DNA from: Crickella sp963642455
Lineage (GTDB): Bacteria > Bacillota > Clostridia > Peptostreptococcales > Anaerovoracaceae
DNA length: 31,001 bases
Assembly (NCBI GenBank): GCA_963642455.1
Contig: CAVIGM010000013.1
Span: 1 to 31,001 of the forward strand
Direction of reading: 5' to 3'
Position numbers and translations under genes: made by a program. The notes under the pieces were generated by a model. That model saw only the letters and a program-made list of their open reading frames with translations. It was not told the origin of the DNA and did no database searches. Below are positions 23,432 through 31,001 of this stretch, in pieces. The stretch's first letter is position 1, and every line of letters starts with the position of its first letter.

Positions 23432-24550
23432 TTATTTTTTCATTATTTCCGGAATGTTGACATCGTATGGCGGATAGATGACACCCTTCTCTGTGATGAC
23501 CGCCGTGATGAGCTCGTGGTCTGTGACATCAAAAGCTGGATTGTAGAGCTTGATGCCCTCTGGCGCCATGCGCTCCTTATACCACATGCTCGCGATTTCC
23601 TCGCCGTCCCTTTGCTCGATAACAATGTCATCGCCTGTTGCGGTATCAAGGTCGATAGTCGATATCGGAAGCGAGAAATATACAGGTACTCCATATTCTT
23701 TTGCAAGGACCGCAAGCCCCGACGTTCCTATCTTGTTAGCCGCATCACCGTTTGCTGCCATCCTGTCGCAACCCACCAAAACCGCATCGATAAGACCTTT
23801 TTTCAATACGGTGGCCGCCATATTGTCGCAGATGAGAGTCGTGTCAATTCCCATTTTGTTAAGCTCCCACGCGCTGAGCCTTGCGCCCTGAAGCAGAGGC
23901 CTTGTCTCGTCGCAGTACAGCTTGAAATTCATGCCGCGCTCTTTGCCAAGATAGAAAACCTCGAAAATCCCGCCGCCTCCGACGCTCGCGAGACCGCCCG
24001 CGTTGCAGTGTGTGAGAACGGTCATTCCGTCATGAATCAGCTCGAAGCTATGCTCGCCTTTTGCACGTGTCGTATCGACTTCCTCCTGCTTGAGAGTCTC
24101 GGCCTCATCAAACATTTCGTCTATAATGTCCTCGGCGGTCACAACATATCTCGCCTTCTTCGGATCCTGACTCACGAGGCTGTCGGCAACATCATCATAT
24201 CTTGCAAGCATTCTCTTGATTGCATACGACAGATTGACCGCGGTTGGCCTTGACGAATTGAGATAGTCGGCCTTCTCACGCAGAGCCATTCCGATTACAT
24301 CAAGCTCCTCCTCAGACAAAGGCTGCCCCTCCGGTATGCCCTGCAGGATTTCTTTTGCGGCAAGCCACATTCCGTAGCCTGCGGTGACGCCGATGAGCGT
24401 TGCGCCCCTTACCACGAGCCTCTTGATGTAATCCCAGACGTCCTCTGTCGTCCGCGCCTCGAGATATACCTCCTCGCGAGGCAGCTTGGTCTGGTCAAGA
24501 ACGCTTATCGTTCCGTCAATTATTTCTATCGTCTTGAATAATTCTTGCAT
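23432..24550 (-). CDS. mtnA: S-methyl-5-thioribose-1-phosphate isomerase
   Basis: Isomerises methylthioribose-1-phosphate to the ribulose form in methionine salvage; some family members act on 5-deoxyribose-1-phosphate instead (DHAP shunt). The 372-residue eIF2B-alpha-like protein has the N-terminal VVRGATLIGVTAGYG (47-60), the catalytic Cys182 in LTHCNAGGLASVGGGG and Asp262 in VGCDRMAANGDAANKIGT. All active-site motifs are present. The start is ATG 24550 behind AAGGAA. It lies 20 nt after truA and before scpA. No other methionine-salvage gene (mtnK, mtnN, mtnB) is in the window, so the pathway branch is undecided. Confidence 0.94.
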   Translation of the reverse strand: MQELFKTIEIIDGTISVLDQTKLPREEVYLEARTTEDVWDYIKRLVVRGATLIGVTAGYGMWLAAKEILQGIPEGQPLSEEELDVIGMALREKADYLNSSRPTAVNLSYAIKRMLARYDDVADSLVSQDPKKARYVVTAEDIIDEMFDEAETLKQEEVDTTRAKGEHSFELIHDGMTVLTHCNAGGLASVGGGGIFEVFYLGKERGMNFKLYCDETRPLLQGARLSAWELNKMGIDTTLICDNMAATVLKKGLIDAVLVGCDRMAANGDAANKIGTSGLAVLAKEYGVPVYFSLPISTIDLDTATGDDIVIEQRDGEEIASMWYKERMAPEGIKLYNPAFDVTDHELITAVITEKGVIYPPYDVNIPEIMKK

Positions 24551-24570
24551 TTTTCGTGTTTCCTTAGTTC

Positions 24571-25347
24571 TTATTCATCAAAATATATTTTCTTAAGGTA
24601 AAGGCCCTGCGGCGGAGCGGTAAAACCTGCATTCTGCCTGTCTTTCGACTCGATAATTCCCGGCAAATCCGCAGCCTTTCTTTTGCCCTGTCCTACCTCC
24701 ACAAGCGTTCCGATTATTATCCTTACCATATTATATAGAAAGCCGTCGCCTGTTATCTCGAAAATGATTTCTTCTGCGCTCGCTTCTATGCTGAGTGCCG
24801 TAACGGTGCGGACCGTTGTTTCTCTTGGCGTTCCGCCCGCTGTCTCGAAACATTTGAAATCGTGAGTGCCGACAATATGGCTGGCCGCCTCTCGCATCGC
24901 CTCTATGTCGAGGTCTTCGGCATTCTGATATGCGAAATTTCTTCGGAAAATATCGCCTGTTCTGTCAATTACGTAGCGGTAGGTCTTGCCGACACAAGAA
25001 TATCTCGCGTGAAAATCCGCGGGCATTACCTTGGCGTCAAGGATTCTAATGTCGCCAGGTGCTCCGCACCTGCCTTCACCGCCGGCTCCGAACCTTCGAT
25101 TCATCACCATCGGTAGCTTCTCCACCGGCATAGTGCTGGTCCAGATGAAACTTGCACACTGGCCCAGCGCGTGAACTCCCGCATCCGTTCTGCTCGTACC
25201 GTGAATAGGAACGTCCTCCATCGCGATATATTTGAGGACGTGTTCGATCTCGCCTTGCACGGTCCTCGCCTCCGGCTGCTTCTGCCAGCCACTGAAGCTG
25301 CTTCCATCATATTCAATTGTTATAAGAACATTCTTTCCTTCAGCCAT
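24571..25347 (-). CDS. truA: tRNA pseudouridine(38-40) synthase TruA
   Basis: Modifies uridines 38-40 in the tRNA anticodon stem-loop. The 258-residue protein has the N-terminal IEYDGSSFSGWQKQP (11-25), catalytic Asp55 in GTSRTDAGVHALGQ, FHARYSCVGKTYRYVI and the C-terminal GDGFLYNMVRIIIGTLVEVGQGK. Length is typical. I see no Shine-Dalgarno motif in front of ATG 25347; the upstream 50 nt are repetitive AATCCAAATC-type sequence, so it may rely on a weak site or translational read-in. It precedes mtnA by 20 nt and is likely in the same transcript. Confidence 0.95.
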   Translation of the reverse strand: MAEGKNVLITIEYDGSSFSGWQKQPEARTVQGEIEHVLKYIAMEDVPIHGTSRTDAGVHALGQCASFIWTSTMPVEKLPMVMNRRFGAGGEGRCGAPGDIRILDAKVMPADFHARYSCVGKTYRYVIDRTGDIFRRNFAYQNAEDLDIEAMREAASHIVGTHDFKCFETAGGTPRETTVRTVTALSIEASAEEIIFEITGDGFLYNMVRIIIGTLVEVGQGKRKAADLPGIIESKDRQNAGFTAPPQGLYLKKIYFDE

Positions 25348-25398
25348 TTGGGATTTAAGTTAATTTGATTCAATTTGGATTGATTTGGATGTGCGAGC

Positions 25399-25456
25399 CG
25401 CGCGCTACAGGTCGCGAGCTTGCGTTGTCGCGGTGTCGCGAGGTCGCGCGCTACAG
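25399..25456. repeat. Direct repeat of a 12-mer around GTCGCG-rich sequence
   Basis: CGCGCGCTACAG occurs at 25399-25410 and 25445-25456, 46 bp apart, with GTCGCG words between. The second copy runs into the stop codon of the prepilin peptidase gene, so the gene end may have been reshaped by the duplication. Confidence 0.75.
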
Positions 25457-26167
25457 CGAGAGAATATCGAAGCTGTTCCAAAGGAACAGCAGATATATCA
25501 AAGTTGCCGCAAAAGCGCAAGGAAGAAGAGGCTTCGCCTCTTTTATCTCAACCCTATGCACAAGCGCAAGGGCAACAATTTGAATTACCTGAATCAGAGT
25601 CGTCAGGACAAAGATTATCAATATGCCCTGTCTTCCTGCGACAAGCCCCATTGACATATAGAATTTGAGGTCCGCGCCGCCGATTCCATCCTTCTTATAT
25701 ATGAGCCTTCCGAGGCCCCAAATAATAAGGGATAGCAGTAGTCCTATGCCGGCGCCCGCAAGAGGCTCCCACCATTTCTCGTGGAAACCTATGAAGCCTA
25801 TAGCAGATACCGCAAGGAGCAGGCTCAGCTGGTCAGGAACTATCATGTATTGCTGGTCGCAGATTGCCATTTCGAGGACGATTGCCATCACAAGCAAGGC
25901 GGCGACTTCAAATTGTACGCTCTCGCGGGTAGCAAGAAAAATTCCGCAGACGAGATACAGCGCAACGAAGCACGCCTTCCACGGAGTGCTCGGCAAGCGC
26001 TGCCTGCCCTTCTCGATTTGCTGCAGCAGGCGGTCCGGCAGCGCTCCATCATCTTCGAACCATCTTACAGGAAGATGATTGAAGGCAACTACGTTGCCGT
26101 TGCCGAGCACCACAGCTAATGCGATTGCGATCCCTATCTTTATTACTAAGCTAATTGTATATGTCAT
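25451..26167 (-). CDS. Type IV prepilin-like leader peptidase (A24 family)
   Basis: A membrane aspartyl protease that would cut prepilin-type leader peptides. The 238-residue protein has about six hydrophobic segments and the two catalytic aspartates: Asp104 in EMAICDQQYMIVPDQ and Asp166 in GIGGADLKFY (variant of the GxGDxK motif). It is shorter than classical PilD: the N-terminal cysteine zinc motif and methylase domain are absent, replaced by a short stretch with HLPVRWFEDD. No pilin or comG-type gene is adjacent. The start ATG 26167 has AGGAG unusually close (3 nt). It may serve pilins encoded elsewhere, for example competence pili. Confidence 0.85.
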   Translation of the reverse strand: MTYTISLVIKIGIAIALAVVLGNGNVVAFNHLPVRWFEDDGALPDRLLQQIEKGRQRLPSTPWKACFVALYLVCGIFLATRESVQFEVAALLVMAIVLEMAICDQQYMIVPDQLSLLLAVSAIGFIGFHEKWWEPLAGAGIGLLLSLIIWGLGRLIYKKDGIGGADLKFYMSMGLVAGRQGILIIFVLTTLIQVIQIVALALVHRVEIKEAKPLLPCAFAATLIYLLFLWNSFDILSL

Positions 26168-26200
26168 TATCTCCTATTAGCATTTCTTGTTCTTCTCTAA

Positions 26201-27538
26201 TTATCTCTTATTTGACTTTCTCCAGATGCCGTACTCCTCGGCGCTCTTAATAAGCTCCTCGCGGAAATCCGGATGCGCAAGGCCGATGATTTTCTCTGCG
26301 CGCTGCCATGTTGCACAGCCTGCCATATTCTCGATTCCGTATTCGGTTACGAAATACTGCGCCTGCGATCTTGGAGCCGTAATAATATCTCCCTTGAATT
26401 CCGGATTGATTCTCGAATGCTTAACGCCTTTCTTGTCTGTAAAAGTCGAGCTGAAGCATATGAAACTCTTGCCGTTAGGGCAGCTATAAGCGCCATCCAT
26501 GAAGTCAAGCTGTCCGCCTGTGCCGCTTATATGTCTGTGGCCTGCGGACTCTGAGCTTACCTGTCCATAAAGGTCAATTCCGATGCAATTATTGATCGAA
26601 ACGAAATTGTCTATCTCGGCAATAACCCTTGGGCTATTTACATAATCAATCGGAGCGGAAATGCATTCAGGATTCTCTTTGAGCCAGTCATACATTTCGT
26701 AGCTTCCATAGCCAAGTCCGAATACGGATTTGCCCTTGAATTCTCCGCTCTTGTTCATATTAGTGAGCTTGCCTGCCTTATACATATCGTAGTGAGCCGA
26801 AACAATAAGCTCTGAATGGCAGCCAAGATTCTTAAGATCCGACTTAGCAATCTGCTTGCCGATTACCTCAGGCATTCCGCCAACGCCAAGCTGTATGCAA
26901 GCGCCATCGCTTATCTCGGCCACTATATAATCTGCGATTTTGTAATCTACATCTGTTGGAGCAAGTGATGGGATTTCGTGAAGCGGACCATGTTCTCCTT
27001 CGACAACCGCGCTAACCTCGCTGATATGCACCCTCTGTTCCTTGGTTCCACATACTTTTGGGAGATTCTCATTTATCTCAAGAACTATCTTGTCCGCAAC
27101 GTCAAATACTGCTCTTGCGTTCGCTCCGTTAATCGAGAAATTGAAATATCCGTCCTCGTCCATTGGCGGAACAGCCATGAACGCAACGTTAACCTCGCAA
27201 TAATCCCTATAGAGCGAAGGCAGATTTCTATACAGCATAGGGATGAAATGGCAAAGGCCTCTGTCGCAATATTTTCTCTCAGCCGTATTCATGTGGAATG
27301 AATTATAAATGAAATGCTCGCTGCTTGGGTCGCATTCGAGAATCTCAAATCTATCGAGGAAAATCAAGCCTCGCACTTTTACGTCGTAAAGCTCGTCCTT
27401 CCTTGCCGCAAGAGCCCTGTCGAGTAGTACAGGAAAGCCCATGTTCGTGGAGTAGTCAACCCAGTCTCCGCTCTTCACAAGCTTAACAGCCTCTTCCGCA
27501 GTAGTTAATTTCGATTTATATTCAGCCCTATAATCCAT
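26201..27538 (-). CDS. Butyryl-CoA:acetate CoA-transferase-type enzyme (acetyl-CoA hydrolase/transferase family)
   Basis: A class I CoA-transferase, most likely moving CoA between acyl-CoA and acetate. The 445-residue protein has the oxyanion-loop motif GVGGMPEVIG (218-227) and the catalytic Glu243 in GCHSELIVSAHYDM, with downstream FGLGYGSYEMYDWLKENPE as in butyryl-CoA and 4-hydroxybutyrate CoA-transferases. Substrate choice between butyrate, 4-hydroxybutyrate and propionate cannot be fixed by eye. The start ATG 27538 has AAGGAG. Together with butyrate kinase (3102-4166) it would give the cell a second exit to butyrate. It lies between a hydrolase and a prepilin peptidase in a same-strand run. 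Confidence 0.88.
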   Translation of the reverse strand: MDYRAEYKSKLTTAEEAVKLVKSGDWVDYSTNMGFPVLLDRALAARKDELYDVKVRGLIFLDRFEILECDPSSEHFIYNSFHMNTAERKYCDRGLCHFIPMLYRNLPSLYRDYCEVNVAFMAVPPMDEDGYFNFSINGANARAVFDVADKIVLEINENLPKVCGTKEQRVHISEVSAVVEGEHGPLHEIPSLAPTDVDYKIADYIVAEISDGACIQLGVGGMPEVIGKQIAKSDLKNLGCHSELIVSAHYDMYKAGKLTNMNKSGEFKGKSVFGLGYGSYEMYDWLKENPECISAPIDYVNSPRVIAEIDNFVSINNCIGIDLYGQVSSESAGHRHISGTGGQLDFMDGAYSCPNGKSFICFSSTFTDKKGVKHSRINPEFKGDIITAPRSQAQYFVTEYGIENMAGCATWQRAEKIIGLAHPDFREELIKSAEEYGIWRKSNKR

Positions 27539-27599
27539 TTCTTTCTCCTTGATTTAGTTTCATTTCGATTCGATTCCCGCTCGCTTTTTCAATCCACTT

Positions 27600-28538
27600 T
27601 TAATTCTGTGTTTCTTCCATCCAAGTCAGGAGATCCTCGTATACGATGGCTCTGTCGAGCTCGTTTAAGATCTCATGTCTGTCATCCTCGTACAGCTTAA
27701 TGTCTACCTGACATTCGGTGTTCTCTGTATATACCTGGAAAGCCTTGCGAACTCCCTCGCCGTAATTTCCAACAGGGTCCTCTGCGCCCGAGCAGAAAAG
27801 TATAGGCATTGCGGAGTTAATCTTAGCCATTCTCTCTTTATCCTGAGCCTTCTGTATTGCGGTGAACATCGTGATATATCCGTTAGCCGAGAATTTGAAT
27901 GTGCACCATGGGTCATTTACATATTTATCAACGATGTCCTCGTCTCTTGTAATCCAGTCACTTATCGTATTTGGATTCTCGATTTTCTTGAGATATGTGC
28001 CGAAGGCGATAATCTCAACAAGCTTAGCAGGCTGCCTCTTGCCGTGAAGCACGCCGCTTATTGTAGCAAGTGTTTTTCCTGCCGTAAGTGCGATTGCAGG
28101 CTGCCAGCCTGTTCCCATAACGATTGCGCCTGCAACGCCATTTGAATATCCACCCTCATCCTCTGTCAGATATTGTCTTACAAGGAAGGAGCCCATGCTG
28201 TGTCCGAGGATATAATAAGGAACATTCGGATAATCCGCGTTAAGCTTCAATCTCAAGCTGTGAATGTCTGCGATTACAAATTCATTTCCCTTCTCGCCAA
28301 AATATCCGTGATAGGAATCATTCACCACAGACTCGCCGTGTCCGAGATGGTCCTCTCCTGCAACAAGGTAGCCGTGCTCAGTAAGGTAGCTTGCGAAATC
28401 ATGGTATCTGTCAATATATTCGATCATTCCGTGAACAATCTGCAGGACACCCTTAATCTCGCCTTCAGGCTTCCAAATAATGCTGTGAATCTTAGTTGCG
28501 CCGTCTGCTGAATCGAAATAATAATTCTCTTTAATCAT
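27600..28538 (-). CDS. Alpha/beta hydrolase (monoacylglycerol lipase/lysophospholipase-like)
   Basis: A serine hydrolase of the Hydrolase_4 type, likely acting on lipid esters; the substrate is unknown. The 312-residue protein has the oxyanion region IVHGMIEYIDRY, the nucleophile elbow GHSMGS (Ser114), Asp254 in GAEDPVG and His288 in DDRHEIL, giving a complete triad. There is no signal peptide, so it is cytoplasmic. A strong AGGGGAGGAAAT site precedes ATG 28538. It is 61 nt upstream of the CoA-transferase; a shared transcript is likely. Confidence 0.9.
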   Translation of the reverse strand: MIKENYYFDSADGATKIHSIIWKPEGEIKGVLQIVHGMIEYIDRYHDFASYLTEHGYLVAGEDHLGHGESVVNDSYHGYFGEKGNEFVIADIHSLRLKLNADYPNVPYYILGHSMGSFLVRQYLTEDEGGYSNGVAGAIVMGTGWQPAIALTAGKTLATISGVLHGKRQPAKLVEIIAFGTYLKKIENPNTISDWITRDEDIVDKYVNDPWCTFKFSANGYITMFTAIQKAQDKERMAKINSAMPILFCSGAEDPVGNYGEGVRKAFQVYTENTECQVDIKLYEDDRHEILNELDRAIVYEDLLTWMEETQN

Positions 28539-28583
28539 AATTTCCTCCCCTTAAGTTAAACTTCAAATACCTATGAATATGTC

Positions 28584-28612
28584 TTTATATAATCCTTGAA
28601 CAAGCCCGCAAA
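28584..28612 (-). promoter_or_regulatory. Possible promoter of the hydrolase gene
   Basis: On the minus strand, TTTGCG (28607-28612), a 17-nt spacer and TATAAA (28584-28589) lie about 45 nt before the hydrolase start. The -10 box is good; the -35 matches only half of consensus. The 170-bp gap upstream shows no clear terminator. Confidence 0.35.
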
Positions 28613-28708
28613 GTCGCAGGCTATATCGCTTATCCTGATGCATTTATTTATGCTTATACTTGCGCTTTGTCTTAATACATTTGCCTGCGCCTTTTTATTA
28701 ACACATAA

Positions 28709-29845
28709 TTATACTTTTTTCGGCGGTTTAATTCCATAGAATTGATAGAATTGAGTCTCTATATTTCCGTTATACAGCTTCCTTCTTCTGTCCGCCTTTC
28801 TTCCTATCTTGTTCTCGAGCTCCTTGTCCGCCGTTATAAGGTAGAAAGACCAAGTCGGATGCGCCGCCATTAGATCTTTGAATTTCTCGTATATCGCAAG
28901 GTTGCCCTCTGCGCTTCCCACTCTCTTCGCATAAGGAAGATTGGATATGACAACGCCATATTCGCCCTCGGGCTCGAATTTATTCATATCCATTCGGAGC
29001 AAATCTATGTCCTCAAGAAGCCCCATCTTATCGGCATTCGCCTTCGCCGCCTCAATCGCCCTTCTGTCGATGTCGAAGCCTTTTATGCTAAGCTCCTTCT
29101 CGTAGTCTGCCGCCGCAAAAGCCGCCTTCCTCTCTTCGGCCCAAATATCTCTCGGAATTATATCCCATTTCTCAGAGGCAAAGTTGCGCGCAAGCCCCGG
29201 CGCGATGTTTCGCTCAATCATAGCCGCCTCGATAGGTATCGTTCCCGAGCCGCAGCAGGTATCCACAAGTTGCTTATCCGCCCTGTAAAAACTCAGCTGC
29301 ACGAGTGCAGCTGCGAGCGTCTCCTTGATAGGTGCCGCGACGTCCTTGATACGGTAGCCCCTTTTGTGAAGTCCGTCTCCGCTTGTGTCGAGCATCAGCA
29401 CGAATCTATCCTTGAGTGCGGCAAATCTTATTCTATATTCTGCGCCCGTCTCGGGAAGTTCCTTGGTCTGATAGAAGAATTGGAGTCTGTCGACAACAGC
29501 CTTCTTGATTATGCTCTGACAAGCTGGCACACTGTGAAGCGCCGATTTGACGCTTGTTCCGACAACGGGAAAATTGCCTTCGCATGGAATGAAGTCTTCC
29601 CACGCAATCGCTTTTGTCTGCTGGAAGAGCTCCTCGAAGCTTGAGGCCTTGAAATCTCCCGCTTTCAGGTATACTCTGTCCGCTGTTCTAAGCCAAAGGT
29701 TCGACCTTGCTATAGCCCGCTCGTCGCCAAGATATGTAATTCTTCCGTCCTCTACCTGCAACACTTTGTAGCCGAGCGCTTCGATTTCTCTTCGGACAAC
29801 GGCCTCGAGGCCGAAGGTGGATGTTGCTATCAATTCATATCGCAT
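28709..29845 (-). CDS. THUMP-domain class I RNA methyltransferase (RlmL/YpsC-like)
   Basis: Predicted SAM-dependent N2-guanine methyltransferase of rRNA, by similarity to RlmL N-terminal half/YpsC. The 378-residue protein has an N-terminal ferredoxin-like plus THUMP region (1-160, TSTFGLEAVVRREIEALGY), the UPF0020 methyltransferase fold with SAM motif DTCCGSGTIPIEAA (195-208), acidic FDID (257-260) and the catalytic-loop motif NLPYAKR (302-308). The last departs from the usual NPPYGER but keeps Asn-x-Pro-Tyr. The start ATG 29845 has AAGGTAA. It lies 17 nt after the aminotransferase gene, probably co-transcribed. Confidence 0.92.
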   Translation of the reverse strand: MRYELIATSTFGLEAVVRREIEALGYKVLQVEDGRITYLGDERAIARSNLWLRTADRVYLKAGDFKASSFEELFQQTKAIAWEDFIPCEGNFPVVGTSVKSALHSVPACQSIIKKAVVDRLQFFYQTKELPETGAEYRIRFAALKDRFVLMLDTSGDGLHKRGYRIKDVAAPIKETLAAALVQLSFYRADKQLVDTCCGSGTIPIEAAMIERNIAPGLARNFASEKWDIIPRDIWAEERKAAFAAADYEKELSIKGFDIDRRAIEAAKANADKMGLLEDIDLLRMDMNKFEPEGEYGVVISNLPYAKRVGSAEGNLAIYEKFKDLMAAHPTWSFYLITADKELENKIGRKADRRRKLYNGNIETQFYQFYGIKPPKKV

Positions 29846-29862
29846 ATTCGTTACCTTATTTC

Positions 29863-30990
29863 TTATTTCTCTTTCATCTTGAGAAATTCGCTGATTGCCT
29901 TCAGCCCATCAATCAGCGCCTGCTTGCCGTAGGCGTAACCGATACGCATGCTGTGCGGCATTTCGAAGCAGTCGCCTGGCGTCACAAAAGCGCCTGTTTT
30001 CTTATACATTTCCTCGCAAAATTCGTACGACGGAATGTCAAGGTCATAGTATACAAGGGCCGTGGTTCCTGCCATCGGCTTAACATAGCTTACATGCGGC
30101 TCACCTTGAACCCACTCGTCGAGAATCTTGAGATTTTCTCTTACGATTCCCTGACTGCGCTTAAGAAGAACATCGCTGTTCCTCAGAGCTATCGCCGCTA
30201 ATTTCTCATCGAAAATCCCGCAGCTTATATGGTTGTAATCCCTATGCGAAAGGCAAGCCTTAATCACATCATCGTCACGAGTTGCAATCCAGCCAAGGCG
30301 AAGTCCTGCCAGCGAGAAAACCTTCGACATACTGCTAATCGAAATTCCTTTCTCGTACATATCCGCAATTGACGGGCACCATTTATCCTCCTGAGTCAGG
30401 TGGCGATATACCTCATCGCAAAGTATCCACGCGCCCGCAGAGCGAGCGATTTCGACAATCTCGCCGAGCAATTTCTCGGACATCAGAGCGCCTGTCGGAT
30501 TGTTAGGATTATTTATGCAAATGAGCTTGGTCTCGGGTGTGACAAGGCGACGCAATTCGTCAAGATCAGGCAGGTAATCGTTGTCCTTAGTCAGCTGCAG
30601 AATCTTAACGTCAGCCCCGAAGGATTCTGGGATCGAATACAGCTGCTGATAGGTCGGCTTGATGCTCACAACTCTGTCCCCCGGCGAAATCAGGGAATAG
30701 AAAACGTGGTGGCTTGCGCCAGCAGCCCCGTGTGTAGGTATGATGTTTTCTTTGTTGAGCGTCTTGTAGAGCTTGCAAACGCCCTCTCGAAATTCAGGCA
30801 GTCCGAGTATGTCGCCGTAGGTCAATCTCTGCTCGCAAAGGCTCTCAAGGAAGGCCTCCTTGTCCTCGCCCGTCATTTCGAATAATTCGTTGATGCTAAT
30901 TGAGTCAACGCAGGTCTCCGCAATATTGTATTTAGCGCCTACCTCCCACTCATTCATCCATTCCTCTACCGCAAAAGGTTTGATTTGCAT
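29863..30990 (-). CDS. Pyridoxal-phosphate aminotransferase, class I/II fold
   Basis: A fold-type I PLP enzyme, amino-acid substrate unknown. The 375-residue protein has NNPNNPTGA (160-168), the PLP-contact segment CDEVYRHL (Asp192, Tyr195), the Schiff-base Lys223 in SSMSKVFSLAGLRLGW and a C-terminal Arg in SMRIGYA. These are all the key residues. The N-terminus is short and includes YGDILGLPEFREGV. It resembles aspartate/aromatic-type aminotransferases, and no neighbour reveals the pathway. ATG 30990 follows a strong GGAGG six nt upstream, almost at the window edge, so its promoter lies outside. Confidence 0.9.
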   Translation of the reverse strand: MQIKPFAVEEWMNEWEVGAKYNIAETCVDSISINELFEMTGEDKEAFLESLCEQRLTYGDILGLPEFREGVCKLYKTLNKENIIPTHGAAGASHHVFYSLISPGDRVVSIKPTYQQLYSIPESFGADVKILQLTKDNDYLPDLDELRRLVTPETKLICINNPNNPTGALMSEKLLGEIVEIARSAGAWILCDEVYRHLTQEDKWCPSIADMYEKGISISSMSKVFSLAGLRLGWIATRDDDVIKACLSHRDYNHISCGIFDEKLAAIALRNSDVLLKRSQGIVRENLKILDEWVQGEPHVSYVKPMAGTTALVYYDLDIPSYEFCEEMYKKTGAFVTPGDCFEMPHSMRIGYAYGKQALIDGLKAISEFLKMKEK

Positions 30991-31001
30991 ATTATGCCTC
31001 C

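Overview
The window is one contiguous piece of bacterial chromosome carrying 20 protein genes, a SAM-I riboswitch and an unusual load of short repeats. Gene content points to an anaerobic, butyrate-forming Clostridia-type Bacillota. The supporting signs are butyrate kinase, a butyryl-CoA:acetate-type CoA-transferase, a biotin pyruvate carboxylase, ScpA/ScpB, an S-box riboswitch on metK, strong AGGAG-type ribosome binding sites and sigma-A-like promoters. I cannot name the genus; a relative of the Eubacteriales Family XIII / Anaerovoracaceae group is a guess from gene content. No rRNA, tRNA, CRISPR array, insertion sequence or prophage gene is visible.

Layout. 71-2937 (minus): MFS transporter then a family 2 glycoside hydrolase, a small carbohydrate-use cassette. 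3102-4166 (minus): butyrate kinase with its own promoter. 4238-11565 (minus): a DUF2207 membrane protein, GTPase TypA/BipA and pyruvate carboxylase, tightly spaced behind a good promoter. 11807-13224 (minus): dCMP deaminase and dapB, ending in a clear terminator. 13225-14091: a gene-free stretch packed with several repeat families, including four 37-nt palindromes. 14092-15321 (minus): HI0933/YhiN-type flavoprotein. 15322-15713: gene-free, with two tandem-repeat families and two hairpins. 15714-17115 (minus): metK with SAM-I riboswitch, intrinsic terminator and promoter.

17320-21203 is the only plus-strand block: an unrecognised 421-aa protein, an alanyl-tRNA editing protein (AlaX type with DHHA1) and a cytidylate-kinase-like protein. 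The 480-bp gap between the first two holds a cluster of five DnaA-box-like 9-mers followed by a purine-rich tract. 21322-30990 returns to the minus strand with ten genes, read from high to low coordinates: aminotransferase, THUMP RNA methyltransferase, alpha/beta hydrolase, CoA-transferase, prepilin peptidase, truA, mtnA, scpA, scpB and rluB. scpA-scpB-rluB overlap and look translationally coupled.

Functional threads. Energy and carbon: pyruvate carboxylase supplies oxaloacetate, while butyrate kinase and the CoA-transferase are two alternative last steps to butyrate. SAM metabolism: metK (riboswitch-controlled) and mtnA (methylthioribose-1-phosphate isomerase). RNA and translation: TypA, TruA, RluB, the THUMP methyltransferase and AlaX. 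Chromosome: ScpA/ScpB and the DnaA-box cluster.

The most unusual aspect is repeat behaviour. Nearly every long gap carries a different short tandem or palindromic repeat (periods 6, 11, 14, 43 and 87 bp, plus 37-nt palindromes). In-frame duplications or low-complexity Ala/Ser/Lys insertions also interrupt otherwise ordinary enzymes (DUF2207 N-terminus, AlaX, the HI0933 flavoprotein).
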